A stretch of 64,000 nucleotides of DNA from Asticcacaulis excentricus CB 48 (GCF_000175215.2 NC_014817.1:276501-340500); one strand, 5' to 3'. Positions 53,654-62,738 are shown, counted from the first letter of the stretch. Made by a program: numbers and translations. The notes: generated by a model from the sequence alone, not told the origin.

Positions 53654-53857
53654 ATGGCTCTCGGGACAGTTAAATGGTTCAACTCTATCAAGGGCTTCGG
53701 ATTTATTCAGCCTGATGAGGGAGGGATCGACGTGTTTGTGCATGCCTCGGCAGTCGAAAGTGCGGGCCTGCGGTCACTCTCTGACGGGCAGAAGGTGAGT
53801 TATGAGGTCCAGCTGGATCGTGGCCGATCTTCGGCGAGTAACCTGCAAATCATCTGA
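53654..53857 (+). CDS. Cold-shock domain protein (CspA family)
   Basis: A 67-residue OB-fold nucleic-acid-binding protein. RNP1 is KGFGFIQPD and RNP2 is DVFVHASAV; it starts with the canonical ALGTVKWFN. AGGAGG lies 6 bases upstream of the ATG. It is the first gene of the cargo strip and is followed by a strong terminator. Confidence 0.95.
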   Translation: MALGTVKWFNSIKGFGFIQPDEGGIDVFVHASAVESAGLRSLSDGQKVSYEVQLDRGRSSASNLQII

Positions 53858-53867
53858 CGATACCTTC

Positions 53868-53899
53868 GCCCGGTCAAAGCGCCGGGCCCGTTTTTTTTT
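53868..53899 (+). terminator. Rho-independent terminator after the cold-shock gene
   Basis: GCCCGG, an 8-nt loop, CCGGGC, then CCG and nine Ts. Confidence 0.85.
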
Positions 53900-53909
53900 G
53901 GAGACCCCC

Positions 53910-54182
53910 ATGCCCCAGGCACCGCCCCTCGCTCCCATTTCAACCTGCATACAGACCTGGCACGCGATCTGGCCCACGGTCGGCGAGATGCTGGTGAACG
54001 CAAATACACCGTCATACTTTGAAGTCTCGAACATCGCTGGTGTGTGGACGGTTTCCAAGGACTCGGCGCCGATTGAACGCCATAGTAACCGGGCCGCTGC
54101 GGTTTTGAGCGTGCGGGACGCAATGCAGGTCATCTTCGAGCGTGGCGCGGCTGCCAGTTGGCGTCTGTTGCGGGAGGCATAG
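53910..54182 (+). CDS. Small hypothetical protein of the cargo strip
   Basis: A 90-residue soluble protein starting MPQAPPLAPISTCIQTWHAI behind a GGAGA sequence. The C-terminal part (VWTVSKDSAPIERHSNRAAA, ASWRLLREA) resembles small beta-alpha proteins of the DUF2188 kind in pattern only. It ends 2 bases before the SRAP-like gene, so the two are probably co-transcribed. Confidence 0.6.
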   Translation: MPQAPPLAPISTCIQTWHAIWPTVGEMLVNANTPSYFEVSNIAGVWTVSKDSAPIERHSNRAAAVLSVRDAMQVIFERGAAASWRLLREA

Positions 54183-54184
54183 AG

Positions 54185-54868
54185 ATGGTTCCCCAAAACA
54201 GAACTGTAAGATCTGCGCCGGACCAGGCCACCGGGGAAGTGCTTTTTGAACCTGATCACGATCTAAGCACGTTTGCCGAAGCGCTTAATTTTGAAATTCC
54301 CCCTCGCCAGGCCTATTGTACAGGGGGGCTCCCGCAAACCATCCCTATTGTTATCATGTCCGATGATCTCCAGCGGTTTGAGGCCGTCGACGCCCAATGG
54401 GGGCTGGTGCCCCGATGGCATGATGGGGCGTTGAAGACCTGGACGAGCAATCGGCGCTGGACGCCAATCGACGATGTGACAGGTGGAGACCCCTCCGAGA
54501 CCTTGTGGCGTCACTACCATTGTCTCGTCCCCATCATTGGATTTACCTTGCCGTCATTTGACGGGCGGCACCTTCTCCGGGCGCGCTCGTCGACAAGTGC
54601 GCCGATGGCGGCGGCCGGCCTATGGCGACAATATCGCCAGGGCGGACATGAAGTGACCAGCTTCACCATTCTGACCCGGTCCGTTCCCCACAGTCTGGCC
54701 GCAAATCCAGAGCAGGAACCGATCTTGTTGAGCGAGGCCGACTGGTGGGTATGGCTGGTTCACCAGTCACTTCGAGACCTTCAGGCGAGCCCTGTTGGTC
54801 AAACGCAGTGTTTTGACCTCAGCGATCGCCCAAGTCCCTTTAAATCGCACCAGGTTCACCACGAATGA
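54185..54868 (+). CDS. SRAP (HMCES/YedK)-like protein lacking catalytic residues
   Basis: A 227-residue protein with SRAP landmarks: WGLVPRW 72-78, HCLVPIIGF 112-120, AAGLW 143-147, SFTILTRSV 159-167, and EPILLSEADWWVWL 178-191. Active SRAP proteins crosslink to abasic sites through Cys2 and need a Glu in GFYEW and a His in the HxRMP box. Here there is no MCGR start, the Glu position reads GFTLP, and the His box reads NPEQEP. N89 may be the conserved Asn. It may bind DNA ends or regulate rather than crosslink. GGGAGG precedes the ATG; the stop overlaps the next gene by 4 bases. Confidence 0.7.
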   Translation: MVPQNRTVRSAPDQATGEVLFEPDHDLSTFAEALNFEIPPRQAYCTGGLPQTIPIVIMSDDLQRFEAVDAQWGLVPRWHDGALKTWTSNRRWTPIDDVTGGDPSETLWRHYHCLVPIIGFTLPSFDGRHLLRARSSTSAPMAAAGLWRQYRQGGHEVTSFTILTRSVPHSLAANPEQEPILLSEADWWVWLVHQSLRDLQASPVGQTQCFDLSDRPSPFKSHQVHHE

Positions 54869-55485
54869 CCTCCATGCCACTCGCCTTTCACGACGATCTG
54901 ACCACGATCGCCGACCTGGTGGATATGGTGCTTATCCAGCCGTGTGTGCCCGGCCGCACAGAGGCGCACCGAGAGGCCCTGGCTCACACGCTTGAACCTC
55001 TCATTCTCAATGGGATGATCCTTGAGAAAGGGGAGGTTCTGGCGTTTCGCAGGCTTATCGACCGGCACCTGCCTTTACTCAAACACAGCGACAATCGGGC
55101 TCTGACCGCGACACTGTTTGTGGTCGCCGGCGCGCTTGCCCGGACTGAACCACAAGAGTTCAGGCGCTTTCTCATTCGTCCGCCTGTCGTTGCCGATCTC
55201 GATGGGACCAGGAAGCTTCTGGGGTATCTGGTCCAGCTTTACTCCGCCACAGCGGACTTCAGGCCCGAAATCCACCGGCAGATCATCAATATGGTATTCG
55301 GCCCGGTCGAAACCACCGGTAACGCAAGGGATCTGAGGTTGGCGGCAGATTACGTCGCCGGCCGATTGGCGATGCTAAAGTGGACCGGTGCGGAATGCCA
55401 GATTACCGGGCTTGCCCTGATGGGGGCGGTTATGGCCTCCCGGCGAGGGCTCACAGAGTTTCGTCGTCATCTGGCTCGTCCCTGA
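54865..55485 (+). CDS. Hypothetical protein of the cargo strip
   Basis: A 206-residue helical soluble protein (LTTIADLVDMVLIQPCVPGR, LLKHSDNRALTATLFVVAGA, RDLRLAADYVAGRLAMLKWT). No family was recognised. Its start overlaps the SRAP-like stop (ATGA), which implies coupled translation and a linked role. An alternative ATG lies three codons further in. Confidence 0.7.
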   Translation: MTSMPLAFHDDLTTIADLVDMVLIQPCVPGRTEAHREALAHTLEPLILNGMILEKGEVLAFRRLIDRHLPLLKHSDNRALTATLFVVAGALARTEPQEFRRFLIRPPVVADLDGTRKLLGYLVQLYSATADFRPEIHRQIINMVFGPVETTGNARDLRLAADYVAGRLAMLKWTGAECQITGLALMGAVMASRRGLTEFRRHLARP

Positions 55486-55541
55486 TACCGCGTGCCTTCA
55501 CCGCTATCGCTTCTTTTTTCCAAGATGAAAGGCCTACGGTC

Positions 55542-55793
55542 ATGGACCCGCGCAAAGACCGACTTGCTATTCTGGATAAGACCCGTCGCCAACTCCGCAT
55601 CTCCAAAAACAAACTTACGGCCGTGATATCCATGCGCGAGCGGATTGCGCTTGGCGCCGAAGTATCCGCCTGTGTCAGCCGTTTGATCGAGCTGGATGAC
55701 GACGTCAGCGGGGACAATCCCGTTAAGGCCCCCCCGAAAACCACGAGAGGTTCTGTTCCTTTGCTGCCGAAGCGCGGATGGTGGATCCGCTAG
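55542..55793 (+). CDS. Small basic hypothetical protein
   Basis: An 83-residue protein with a helical N-terminal half (MDPRKDRLAILDKTRRQLRI, ISMRERIALGAEVSACVSRL) and a basic C-terminus ending GWWIR. No family recognised. It starts 56 bases after the previous gene and ends 16 bases before the transglutaminase-like gene. Confidence 0.55.
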   Translation: MDPRKDRLAILDKTRRQLRISKNKLTAVISMRERIALGAEVSACVSRLIELDDDVSGDNPVKAPPKTTRGSVPLLPKRGWWIR

Positions 55794-55809
55794 CGTGACA
55801 TCCTTTGCC

Positions 55810-56700
55810 ATGATGCCGGTCTCTGCCAAACGGATCACAATCAGCCATGTGACTGACTATCGATATAGTGAGGCGGTCCACCTGAACGAGCACCGCCTGC
55901 TTCTGAGGCCCAGGGAAGGGCGACAGGTCAAATTGATTTCACATTCCGTCAAAGTAACCCCGGAGGCTGAGCTTTTCTTTGCGGAGGACGTCTTTGGCAA
56001 TGACGTTGCGATTGCCACTCTATCAAAAAAAGCCAGGAGCCTACGAGTTGAGGCAACCACAGAAGTGGAACTCAGTGCCGTACCTTGGCCGGTCTATCGT
56101 ATTGACCTCCCGGCAACACGCTATCCGTTTGAGTACACCGATTTTGAAAAGGCCGCCCTTGACACTCACATAAGCTCAGACAGTGTCTCCGACTCCCTAA
56201 CGCGATGGGCCCGAAGCTTTCTGAACGGTCAGTCCGTGGACACACTTACCCTTCTTCAGGCGATAAACTCTGGCATTCACAACCAGGTCACCTATGAGGC
56301 GCGCGACGCGGAGGGTACCCAGTCAGCTGAAGAGACACTGGCCCTGGGATTGGGGTCCTGCCGTGACTTCGCGGTGTTGTTCACAAAAGCCGCCGCCGCA
56401 CTGGGTTTTGGAACCCGGCTCGTATCAGGCTATCTGGTTCCGGAAGATCTCGGTCTGCTGGGCTCGGGGGAGGGGGGCACTACACACGCCTGGGGTGAGA
56501 TCTATCTGCCCGGTGCAGGGTGGGTGGCTTTCGATCCGACAAACGAACAGATGGGCCACTACGGCCTTATTGCGGTCGCTGTTGGGCACGATATGGGCGC
56601 TCTTTCGCCCGTGACCGGCAGCTACGGCGGCAGAAACCCTGCTGAGGCCAACCTAAGCATCTCGATCACTATGCGGTTAAAGGGCTCCTCCGAAGCTTGA
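55810..56700 (+). CDS. Transglutaminase-like cysteine protease family protein
   Basis: A 296-residue protein with the N-terminal bacterial transglutaminase-like segment (ITISHVTDYRYSEAVHLNEH RLLLRP split by one residue group) and the core catalytic triad: Cys in LGLGSCRDFAVL, His in TTHAWGEIYLP, Asp in GWVAFDPTN. It is cytosolic, with no signal peptide. Family members act as peptidases or amidases of unknown substrate. An ATG pair (MM) gives the start; a GTG 15 bases upstream is also possible. Last gene of the cargo strip. Confidence 0.9.
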   Translation: MMPVSAKRITISHVTDYRYSEAVHLNEHRLLLRPREGRQVKLISHSVKVTPEAELFFAEDVFGNDVAIATLSKKARSLRVEATTEVELSAVPWPVYRIDLPATRYPFEYTDFEKAALDTHISSDSVSDSLTRWARSFLNGQSVDTLTLLQAINSGIHNQVTYEARDAEGTQSAEETLALGLGSCRDFAVLFTKAAAALGFGTRLVSGYLVPEDLGLLGSGEGGTTHAWGEIYLPGAGWVAFDPTNEQMGHYGLIAVAVGHDMGALSPVTGSYGGRNPAEANLSISITMRLKGSSEA

Positions 56701-57076
56701 ACGGTGAGGACGCGCTTTCCTAAGCAACTAACCGAAACCGGTGACTTCGATATTCGACTTCTTGTTCTGCCTGAATAAAGAGCCCGGTCAAAGAGTCCGG
56801 CCAAGCCCTTGTGGCGTCGACATAGCGATGGCGCAGTGCCGCCTGTCGTGTAAAGCGAAGCCGCCCGAAAACGGGCGGCTTCGTGCTTAATGGTCCACAG
56901 TAGACCTAAGTCTAAAATCTCAATCGTCCTGGCTTGCACTATTCCGGATCAGAGTCTCCTGATTGCCCTTCGCCGATCTCACGAGCGACGTGACAGGGGT
57001 CAGAAGTGTGTCCCCTACATCTGTCAGTTCATAGTCCATGCGCGGCCACATAGTCGGAAACAGGATCTGCTTCACT
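56701..57076. other. 376-bp gap between cargo strip and GH43 locus
   Basis: Holds the hairpin noted separately and otherwise no recognisable gene. It was searched by eye for a copy of the guaA 3' end as an attR candidate; none was seen. Confidence 0.5.
56857..56882. terminator. Hairpin terminator
   Basis: Perfect 11-bp stem GAAGCCGCCCG / CGGGCGGCTTC with AAAA loop. The T tail is weak (GTGCTT), so it may terminate partially or act at the 3' end of both flanking convergent units. Confidence 0.65.
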
Positions 57077-60000
57077 TCATGGCTTACGAACCGTTACATG
57101 CAGGGTTACAGAGCGGTTTTGAGGCGCAACTTCCTCATCAAACCTCATATCGAGTACGGGGCGTGAATCTGATGTCCACTGAACACGACGCATGCGCGTG
57201 TCACGACCGTTGCCGCCGACACCATTGCCCCAGCTATGATACACGTACAGCAGGTTGCCGTCGGAATCCCGCGTAAAAGCGCCGTGACCGGGGCCTTGTT
57301 CATAGGTGAGGTAATCCGTGACGCCCGCAGGCATGGGCAGACTCTTCTGAAGGGGAGCCTTCCATTTGTGCCAGGAGTCGATATTCGTCAGGTCGCTCCC
57401 TTCCTCTGCCCAGACCCCACCGACCACATAGGTCGGACTCACACCCGAACTGGAGTAAATGAGGTGGATCTTGCCCTCTCGGAAGAGGGCAAAGGCCCCT
57501 TCGGACAGGTTCTCTTCGAACGACAGGTTCGGAGCAATGATAGGTTGCGGTTGCGAAGTGACACGGGTTGGGTTGGACGGATCGACCTTGGCGATCCATG
57601 TGAGCGGATCGCCGGGTTTTCCCTGCTCAGGGATATAGCGCTGTGACCAGATGTAATAGGCTTGTCCACCGCTTTCGAAATAGGACATATCGAGGCTTAT
57701 GTTCTTAGTGTATTCCGCCCGTCCCAGCGGGGTGCCGTCTGGTTTGCGCACGGCCGCCGGCTGAGACCAATCGGCCGGATTGGCGGGATCACCGCCTTCA
57801 CGCAGTTGCATGATATGAGCTTCAACGGTGGACCACGCCCCTTTTTCGTTCGACTGATCGTTATAGGGGTTGAAACATGGTGCGAACAGGATGCTCAGGC
57901 GCCCGCCGATCTCATGAATTTCCGGCGCCCAATAGCAACCGGCAATAACACGCCCTTCCTTTGTGCGCTCGGCCCGCGTAAGCCGATTCAGGAGGTCGAC
58001 CTCGCGTTTTCGCCCGCCATTGGCGTCGGCAAGGTCCGCAATAGTCTCAGCTACGCGCAAAGGCAGATGTGGTGAATTGACGTTTTTATTGTCGGTATCG
58101 TCGGTGGCGATGAACAGATATTGGGACTTGTCCCCACGATCGTACTTATAAATCGTCGGATCGGCGCGATTATAAGCGAAAATCTGAGGGTAAGCCTCCT
58201 GCCGGATCGTCCCCCGGATCCTATAGGTGCCAGAGCGTGCGCGTTTTAGCCGCTCAAGGTCTGCCAGGTTCCATTCGACAGCGCGCGTTGCGGTGGAACC
58301 ATCCGAATAGTCTAGGGTCACACGCGTCGATTGGACAGAGGCAATATCGCCAGCGGTGATGGTTTTTGCCTCTACGCGTGCCCCAGTGTTCACGATCCGG
58401 CCGAAGCGATTTTCGAGTGCCTGTGCCAGTTCGGCGTCAACCGGCAAGGTGGCCGGAGCCTCAGAACCAGGAAGGCGAGCCTGGAGATCGGCCGTCAGGA
58501 TAGCGTCACCGGTCGCTACCTCACCGGTCCGTATCACGCCGACATTGCCGTCGGACACGATCCGGGTGCGGCGACCTCGATTTTCCGGGAAGAACGGCGC
58601 GCCTCTAAGTTCGGTGCGGGCCAGATCCTCAACCGTTGTCCACCGCGCCGCACCCGACATGGTCTTCCAGGACACGATATAGTGCTTTGAGGCAGAGTCC
58701 CACATGGCGCGCGGCGAGATGACGCCATCTTCGGCGCAAAGGTCGATCGTCCCCAGTTCGGCGAAATCCGCGGGCGACTTGGTATCAGCTTTGAAGACAA
58801 AAGCGGTCGAAGGCCGCACTGCGGTGCCGGTCATATCGACACGGGTGCCGATAACACCCAGACTGCCGTCGGCGAAATAGAACAGGGACGGGTTCGCTAT
58901 GCCGCGGTTCTCGACGCGATCGACGCCAATGTAATCGCCCGTAGCGAACAGGACGCCATAGTTGCCATTTAGCGGTTTGGCGTCAGCGGTAGAATGGCCC
59001 AGCGCCAGATGAACACTGCGTGCGATCAGTGGCTGATTGGCGTCGCGGGCGTCTGTCGGCGTGCGGGCGTAGGAGATGAGACGGCGCGCCTCTTTGCCCA
59101 ACAACCTCACAGTAAAGCGTTTTTCCAAAGATGCGCCGTCCGGTAGCGACACCGTCCCGGTCAGTTCCACGGTCTTCGACGCTGATTGGGTGTTGGTGGG
59201 AACCCCGTCTTCCAGAACCGTGCCGTCAATGCGCCAGCGCGCGTTGTGACCCAGTGGATTGGGAAGGCGCGTGCCCGATACGACGACGGGTGGCACGACC
59301 CAGCCGTCGGATATCTTCGCGGCGGCCTCCTTCACGGCGTTCTGCGGTGCGGTCGCTTGGGGGGTGGAACCCCACTTGGCGACCAGTGCGTCCCGCTCTT
59401 TGGCGGTGATGGCCAGCACCGAGCCATGACGGGGGCGCGCCGGCAGACGGAAATCGGACGGGTAGGCCCATTTGATCGGCGTCTCTAGCGAGTTGGTGCC
59501 GAGCGGGATGTAGCCGATGCCCCGGTAGTGATCGACCCAGACGTAGTATTTGAAGCCGCTCGTGTCGCCCTTATTGGCGATGAAGGCGCTCGGTCCTTCG
59601 ACCTCAGGTGTACCAGCCTTGCGTCCGATGCAGCGGTCCACGACTTCCCAAGCACCGGATTCGGTCGTCGCCCTCAGGGATGTGGAGCGCTGGGCCATGA
59701 TATCCGCCGAAGGACAGCCCTGAGCATCGGTCACCTTGGTAAAGCGGTAGTAGTGATCGCCATCTTTTAAGACGGTGGAATCGATCATGCCTTGTGTCTT
59801 CACGAGATCGGGGAGATCGGCTGCCTTGAACCACGGTTGCGGCGCGGTGAAGGTGCGGAAATCGCGGGTGATGGAGGTCAGAATTTGCGGGCCGTTAGTG
59901 TCCTTGCGCGTGCGTGCCGCGTCCTCGAACATGTGAGAGGTCCAATAGACCACATAGGCATCAATCGTAGGATCATAGGTGGCTTCGGGTGCCCAGGTCA

Positions 60001-60823
60001 TGCCGGCATTGGGCGCGCTGACCTTCACATGGCGCTGTTTGCCCCAGTTGACGAGGTCCGTGGATTCCCAGATTTCCAGATAGAGGCTGCCTTCATCGGT
60101 GGCCTTGCTCCAGCCAGAGCGCCCCACCGACAGGTCGGTGGCCAGAAGGAAGAAGCGATCGCCTTCTGCGGAGCGCATGATGAACGGATCGCGCAGGCCT
60201 CTGGTGCCGAATGTCGATTCCAGAACCGGCTGTGCGTTGTTCAGATCCTTCCACTTAAGAGCGTTATTGCCATCTGAAACGGCGAAATAGATCTGCTCGC
60301 CTTTGATATTATCGGCCACGAAGTAGGCGAAGACGTAGGCCTCGGTGTCAAGTTGAGGGGTTTTGGGCTTGGCGAGAACCGTGACGTCGATGGGCACGGT
60401 CAGGGATTTGACGCCCGCAACGGTGACGGTCGCGGTCAAACGGACCGTTTTGTCGACATTGGCGCGCTTTACCGCCCCTTTGCGGATGACGTCCCGGCCA
60501 ACCGTTTTGTCTGTGTCCGAAATCGTTGTCCGATCGGACGAGCGCCAGGTGATCGAAACGGCTTGAGCGCCCGCAACTCCCTTGAGAGCGTCGATGTCTT
60601 CACCCGACCCGAAGAGCGTCAGGCTGCCCCGGATGGGCGATGCGAAGGCGGGATCATTACGGAGGGCTTCTGCCACCGTCCGGGCGAGATCGGCCGGGGT
60701 TGTGGCCGTAGCCGATACGCCGGTGGCCGTCGGGCCGGTGCCGTTCGTGATCGCGAGGACTGGCGTCGTAAGGCCAAAGCCGGTGACTAGCAGGAGGGTG
60801 GCCAGACCGATTGAGCGTTTCAT
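57077..60823 (-). CDS. Secreted protein with two GH43 units and an atrophied-Ig domain
   Basis: A 1,248-residue secreted glycosidase-like protein. Signal peptide (to about 25), an Ig-like segment around 45-150 of the kind fused to GH43 enzymes, a first GH43 propeller at about 160-500 with D212 (RDPFI), D348 (MIDST) and E409 (VEGPS) as the triad, a middle region of Ig-like and beta domains (about 500-870), and a second GH43 unit at about 880-1,248 starting YNRADPTIY with SLDMSYF and LSEGAFALF. Arabinan or xylan side-chain cleavage is likely, but the linkage is not predictable. The ATG at MKRSIG is chosen because a signal peptide follows. Confidence 0.9.
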   Translation of the reverse strand: MKRSIGLATLLLVTGFGLTTPVLAITNGTGPTATGVSATATTPADLARTVAEALRNDPAFASPIRGSLTLFGSGEDIDALKGVAGAQAVSITWRSSDRTTISDTDKTVGRDVIRKGAVKRANVDKTVRLTATVTVAGVKSLTVPIDVTVLAKPKTPQLDTEAYVFAYFVADNIKGEQIYFAVSDGNNALKWKDLNNAQPVLESTFGTRGLRDPFIMRSAEGDRFFLLATDLSVGRSGWSKATDEGSLYLEIWESTDLVNWGKQRHVKVSAPNAGMTWAPEATYDPTIDAYVVYWTSHMFEDAARTRKDTNGPQILTSITRDFRTFTAPQPWFKAADLPDLVKTQGMIDSTVLKDGDHYYRFTKVTDAQGCPSADIMAQRSTSLRATTESGAWEVVDRCIGRKAGTPEVEGPSAFIANKGDTSGFKYYVWVDHYRGIGYIPLGTNSLETPIKWAYPSDFRLPARPRHGSVLAITAKERDALVAKWGSTPQATAPQNAVKEAAAKISDGWVVPPVVVSGTRLPNPLGHNARWRIDGTVLEDGVPTNTQSASKTVELTGTVSLPDGASLEKRFTVRLLGKEARRLISYARTPTDARDANQPLIARSVHLALGHSTADAKPLNGNYGVLFATGDYIGVDRVENRGIANPSLFYFADGSLGVIGTRVDMTGTAVRPSTAFVFKADTKSPADFAELGTIDLCAEDGVISPRAMWDSASKHYIVSWKTMSGAARWTTVEDLARTELRGAPFFPENRGRRTRIVSDGNVGVIRTGEVATGDAILTADLQARLPGSEAPATLPVDAELAQALENRFGRIVNTGARVEAKTITAGDIASVQSTRVTLDYSDGSTATRAVEWNLADLERLKRARSGTYRIRGTIRQEAYPQIFAYNRADPTIYKYDRGDKSQYLFIATDDTDNKNVNSPHLPLRVAETIADLADANGGRKREVDLLNRLTRAERTKEGRVIAGCYWAPEIHEIGGRLSILFAPCFNPYNDQSNEKGAWSTVEAHIMQLREGGDPANPADWSQPAAVRKPDGTPLGRAEYTKNISLDMSYFESGGQAYYIWSQRYIPEQGKPGDPLTWIAKVDPSNPTRVTSQPQPIIAPNLSFEENLSEGAFALFREGKIHLIYSSSGVSPTYVVGGVWAEEGSDLTNIDSWHKWKAPLQKSLPMPAGVTDYLTYEQGPGHGAFTRDSDGNLLYVYHSWGNGVGGNGRDTRMRRVQWTSDSRPVLDMRFDEEVAPQNRSVTLHVTVRKP

Positions 60824-60833
60824 GGACGGATCT

Positions 60834-62738
60834 CTATTTCGAGCGGGCGGCATTAAAGGGGCGTACCGGTTCACCTGCGTCACCCGGCTTGAACGGCACC
60901 ACCAGCGGGTCCATCGGCTTAATCGCGCCGTCAGACGTAAACTCCATGCGCGCCAGCACCGTCTGGCGTTGATAGCCGCCCCCTTCAGGCAGGGCATGGC
61001 GATGATAGGCGACATACCAACGGTCCGTGCCAGGGACATTGACCACGCTGTGATGGGCGGTGCCGACTGCCGGGCCGTTTTTCTGAAGGACGATAAAGCC
61101 GTCGTTTGGCGTTTTTACCGGCCCGAGCGGGGAATCCGCCACGCCCCATCCGACGCGATAGTTCGGGCTGCGCGCATCGTCGATCGACCACATGAAATAG
61201 TACTTGCCGTCGCGCTTGAAGACGACCGGCGCTTCGCGGTGATCCTTCAGTTCGATCGTATGGACCGGCCCGTCGACCGTAATCATGTCCGGTTTCAGTT
61301 TCACGACGTTCCCGAGGCGGCCATTGCCATAGTAAAGATAGGCCTGACCGTCGTCATCGATGAACGGATAGGGATCGATCGTATTGGTTTCTATGCCTGT
61401 ACCTTTGGCCAGAAGCGGTTTGCCCAGCGCATCGACAAAGGGGCCTTTCGGCGATTTGGACGTGGCCACCCCGATGCTGCCTTCGGCGCAGAAGTAGAAA
61501 TAATAGGTGCCGTTCCGCTCGATGGCGTCGGGTGCCCAGGCCTGAACCTTGCCCCACTTCAGGTCGTTGGCCACGTCGAGGATGAGGCCTTCTTTCTTCC
61601 ACTCCAACAGATTTTTCGACGACCATACCGAGAAATCAGTTGTTTGCCAGTTCGGTTTGTCCGAGGTCGGATAGATATAGTAGGTATCGCCAAATACGCG
61701 GATAGAGGGATCGGCCGTGTAGCCTTCGAGGATCGCTGGCGGCGCGGGAACGGGCGTGACCAGCGACGCGGAGGGGGGGGCCTTTGCCAGATCTTCGGCC
61801 AGCCACGCTGGTGCGCTGAAAACCGTTCCGTGCCGCTGGCCCTGAGCCACGGCGACGTCGCCGGAAATGTCGCGCCAGTTCACCCAGTCCGTGGTCTCGA
61901 ACGCGCCGTAACGTTTGTCGGCATAGTAGTCGACATAGAGCCGGACTTTTTCGCCTTCCACGCTTAGTGTGGGGCCTTCGGCGCGCTGACCGGACACCAA
62001 GGCATTGCGCATTAGTCTGTACGGACCAGTTGCAGAGTCGGCGACCGCCCAGCGGATCGCCCCCCATGCCTTGGTCGCTTGCTTGTCGCCTTCTTTGAAG
62101 ACGGCAATATACCGCTGTCCGCTTTTGACGATCGTCGTGTCGATGTGATCGAAACCCGCGTCAATCAGCAGCTTGGGTTGGCTGAACGTCTCGAAATCGG
62201 TCGTAGTGACGTAGTAGGTGCGGTTGTTCATCCGCTCGCTGGATTTAGTCTCCGGGAAGCGACCCTCGACATCCGAGGACCAGGTGATAACATATTGCCG
62301 CGTGGCTTCGTCATAGAAGGTTTCGGGTGCCCACGCATTGTTGGTTCCCGCAACCGTCTCAAAGAACGGCAGAAATTTTTGTTCTGACCAGTGCACGAGG
62401 TCCGTGGAAGATGCATAGCCGATGCCCTTGTCCTTCCAGCCTGTGGTCCAGACCATGCGGAAGATACCGTCCGGACCACGCAGAATATGTGGATCGCGCA
62501 TGAGCTTGCTGCCCACAGTGGGCTTCAGGAAGACTTTACCCATATCCGCCCAAACCTTGCCGTCGTCGCTCGACGACAGATGAAGGCCGTCGCCGCTGCC
62601 TTGAAAGGACGTGAACAGCCAGGTCTTCATCGGCCATTTGGGCTTGGCCGGTGTCGGGTTTTGAGCCGTGGCAACCGATGCACACGCCAGAAACAGACAA
62701 GTGGTGCCCATCATAAACGTCTTGGAAAAAGCGGACAT
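60834..62738 (-). CDS. Secreted tandem GH43 protein
   Basis: A 634-residue protein with a signal peptide (to about 25) and two GH43 units. The N-terminal unit (about 37-310) has D82 (RDPHI), D200 (HIDTTI) and E254 (RAEGPT). The C-terminal unit (about 338-634) has D343 (TADPSI), D455 (TIDPYPF) and E502 (HREAPV), a complete inverting triad. It resembles beta-xylosidase/alpha-L-arabinofuranosidase-type enzymes. It lies 10 bases upstream of the larger GH43 gene on the same strand, so the two should be co-transcribed. Confidence 0.93.
   Translation of the reverse strand: MSAFSKTFMMGTTCLFLACASVATAQNPTPAKPKWPMKTWLFTSFQGSGDGLHLSSSDDGKVWADMGKVFLKPTVGSKLMRDPHILRGPDGIFRMVWTTGWKDKGIGYASSTDLVHWSEQKFLPFFETVAGTNNAWAPETFYDEATRQYVITWSSDVEGRFPETKSSERMNNRTYYVTTTDFETFSQPKLLIDAGFDHIDTTIVKSGQRYIAVFKEGDKQATKAWGAIRWAVADSATGPYRLMRNALVSGQRAEGPTLSVEGEKVRLYVDYYADKRYGAFETTDWVNWRDISGDVAVAQGQRHGTVFSAPAWLAEDLAKAPPSASLVTPVPAPPAILEGYTADPSIRVFGDTYYIYPTSDKPNWQTTDFSVWSSKNLLEWKKEGLILDVANDLKWGKVQAWAPDAIERNGTYYFYFCAEGSIGVATSKSPKGPFVDALGKPLLAKGTGIETNTIDPYPFIDDDGQAYLYYGNGRLGNVVKLKPDMITVDGPVHTIELKDHREAPVVFKRDGKYYFMWSIDDARSPNYRVGWGVADSPLGPVKTPNDGFIVLQKNGPAVGTAHHSVVNVPGTDRWYVAYHRHALPEGGGYQRQTVLARMEFTSDGAIKPMDPLVVPFKPGDAGEPVRPFNAARSK

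Noticed and set aside
56701..57076. attR of the integrative element
   Set aside because: No copy of the final 20 or so bases of guaA was found here or elsewhere in the window, so the right boundary cannot be placed.
60582..61967. 461-codon plus-strand frame opposite the GH43 genes
   Set aside because: Spans the boundary of two well-supported minus-strand genes and shows no recognisable domain; an antisense shadow.
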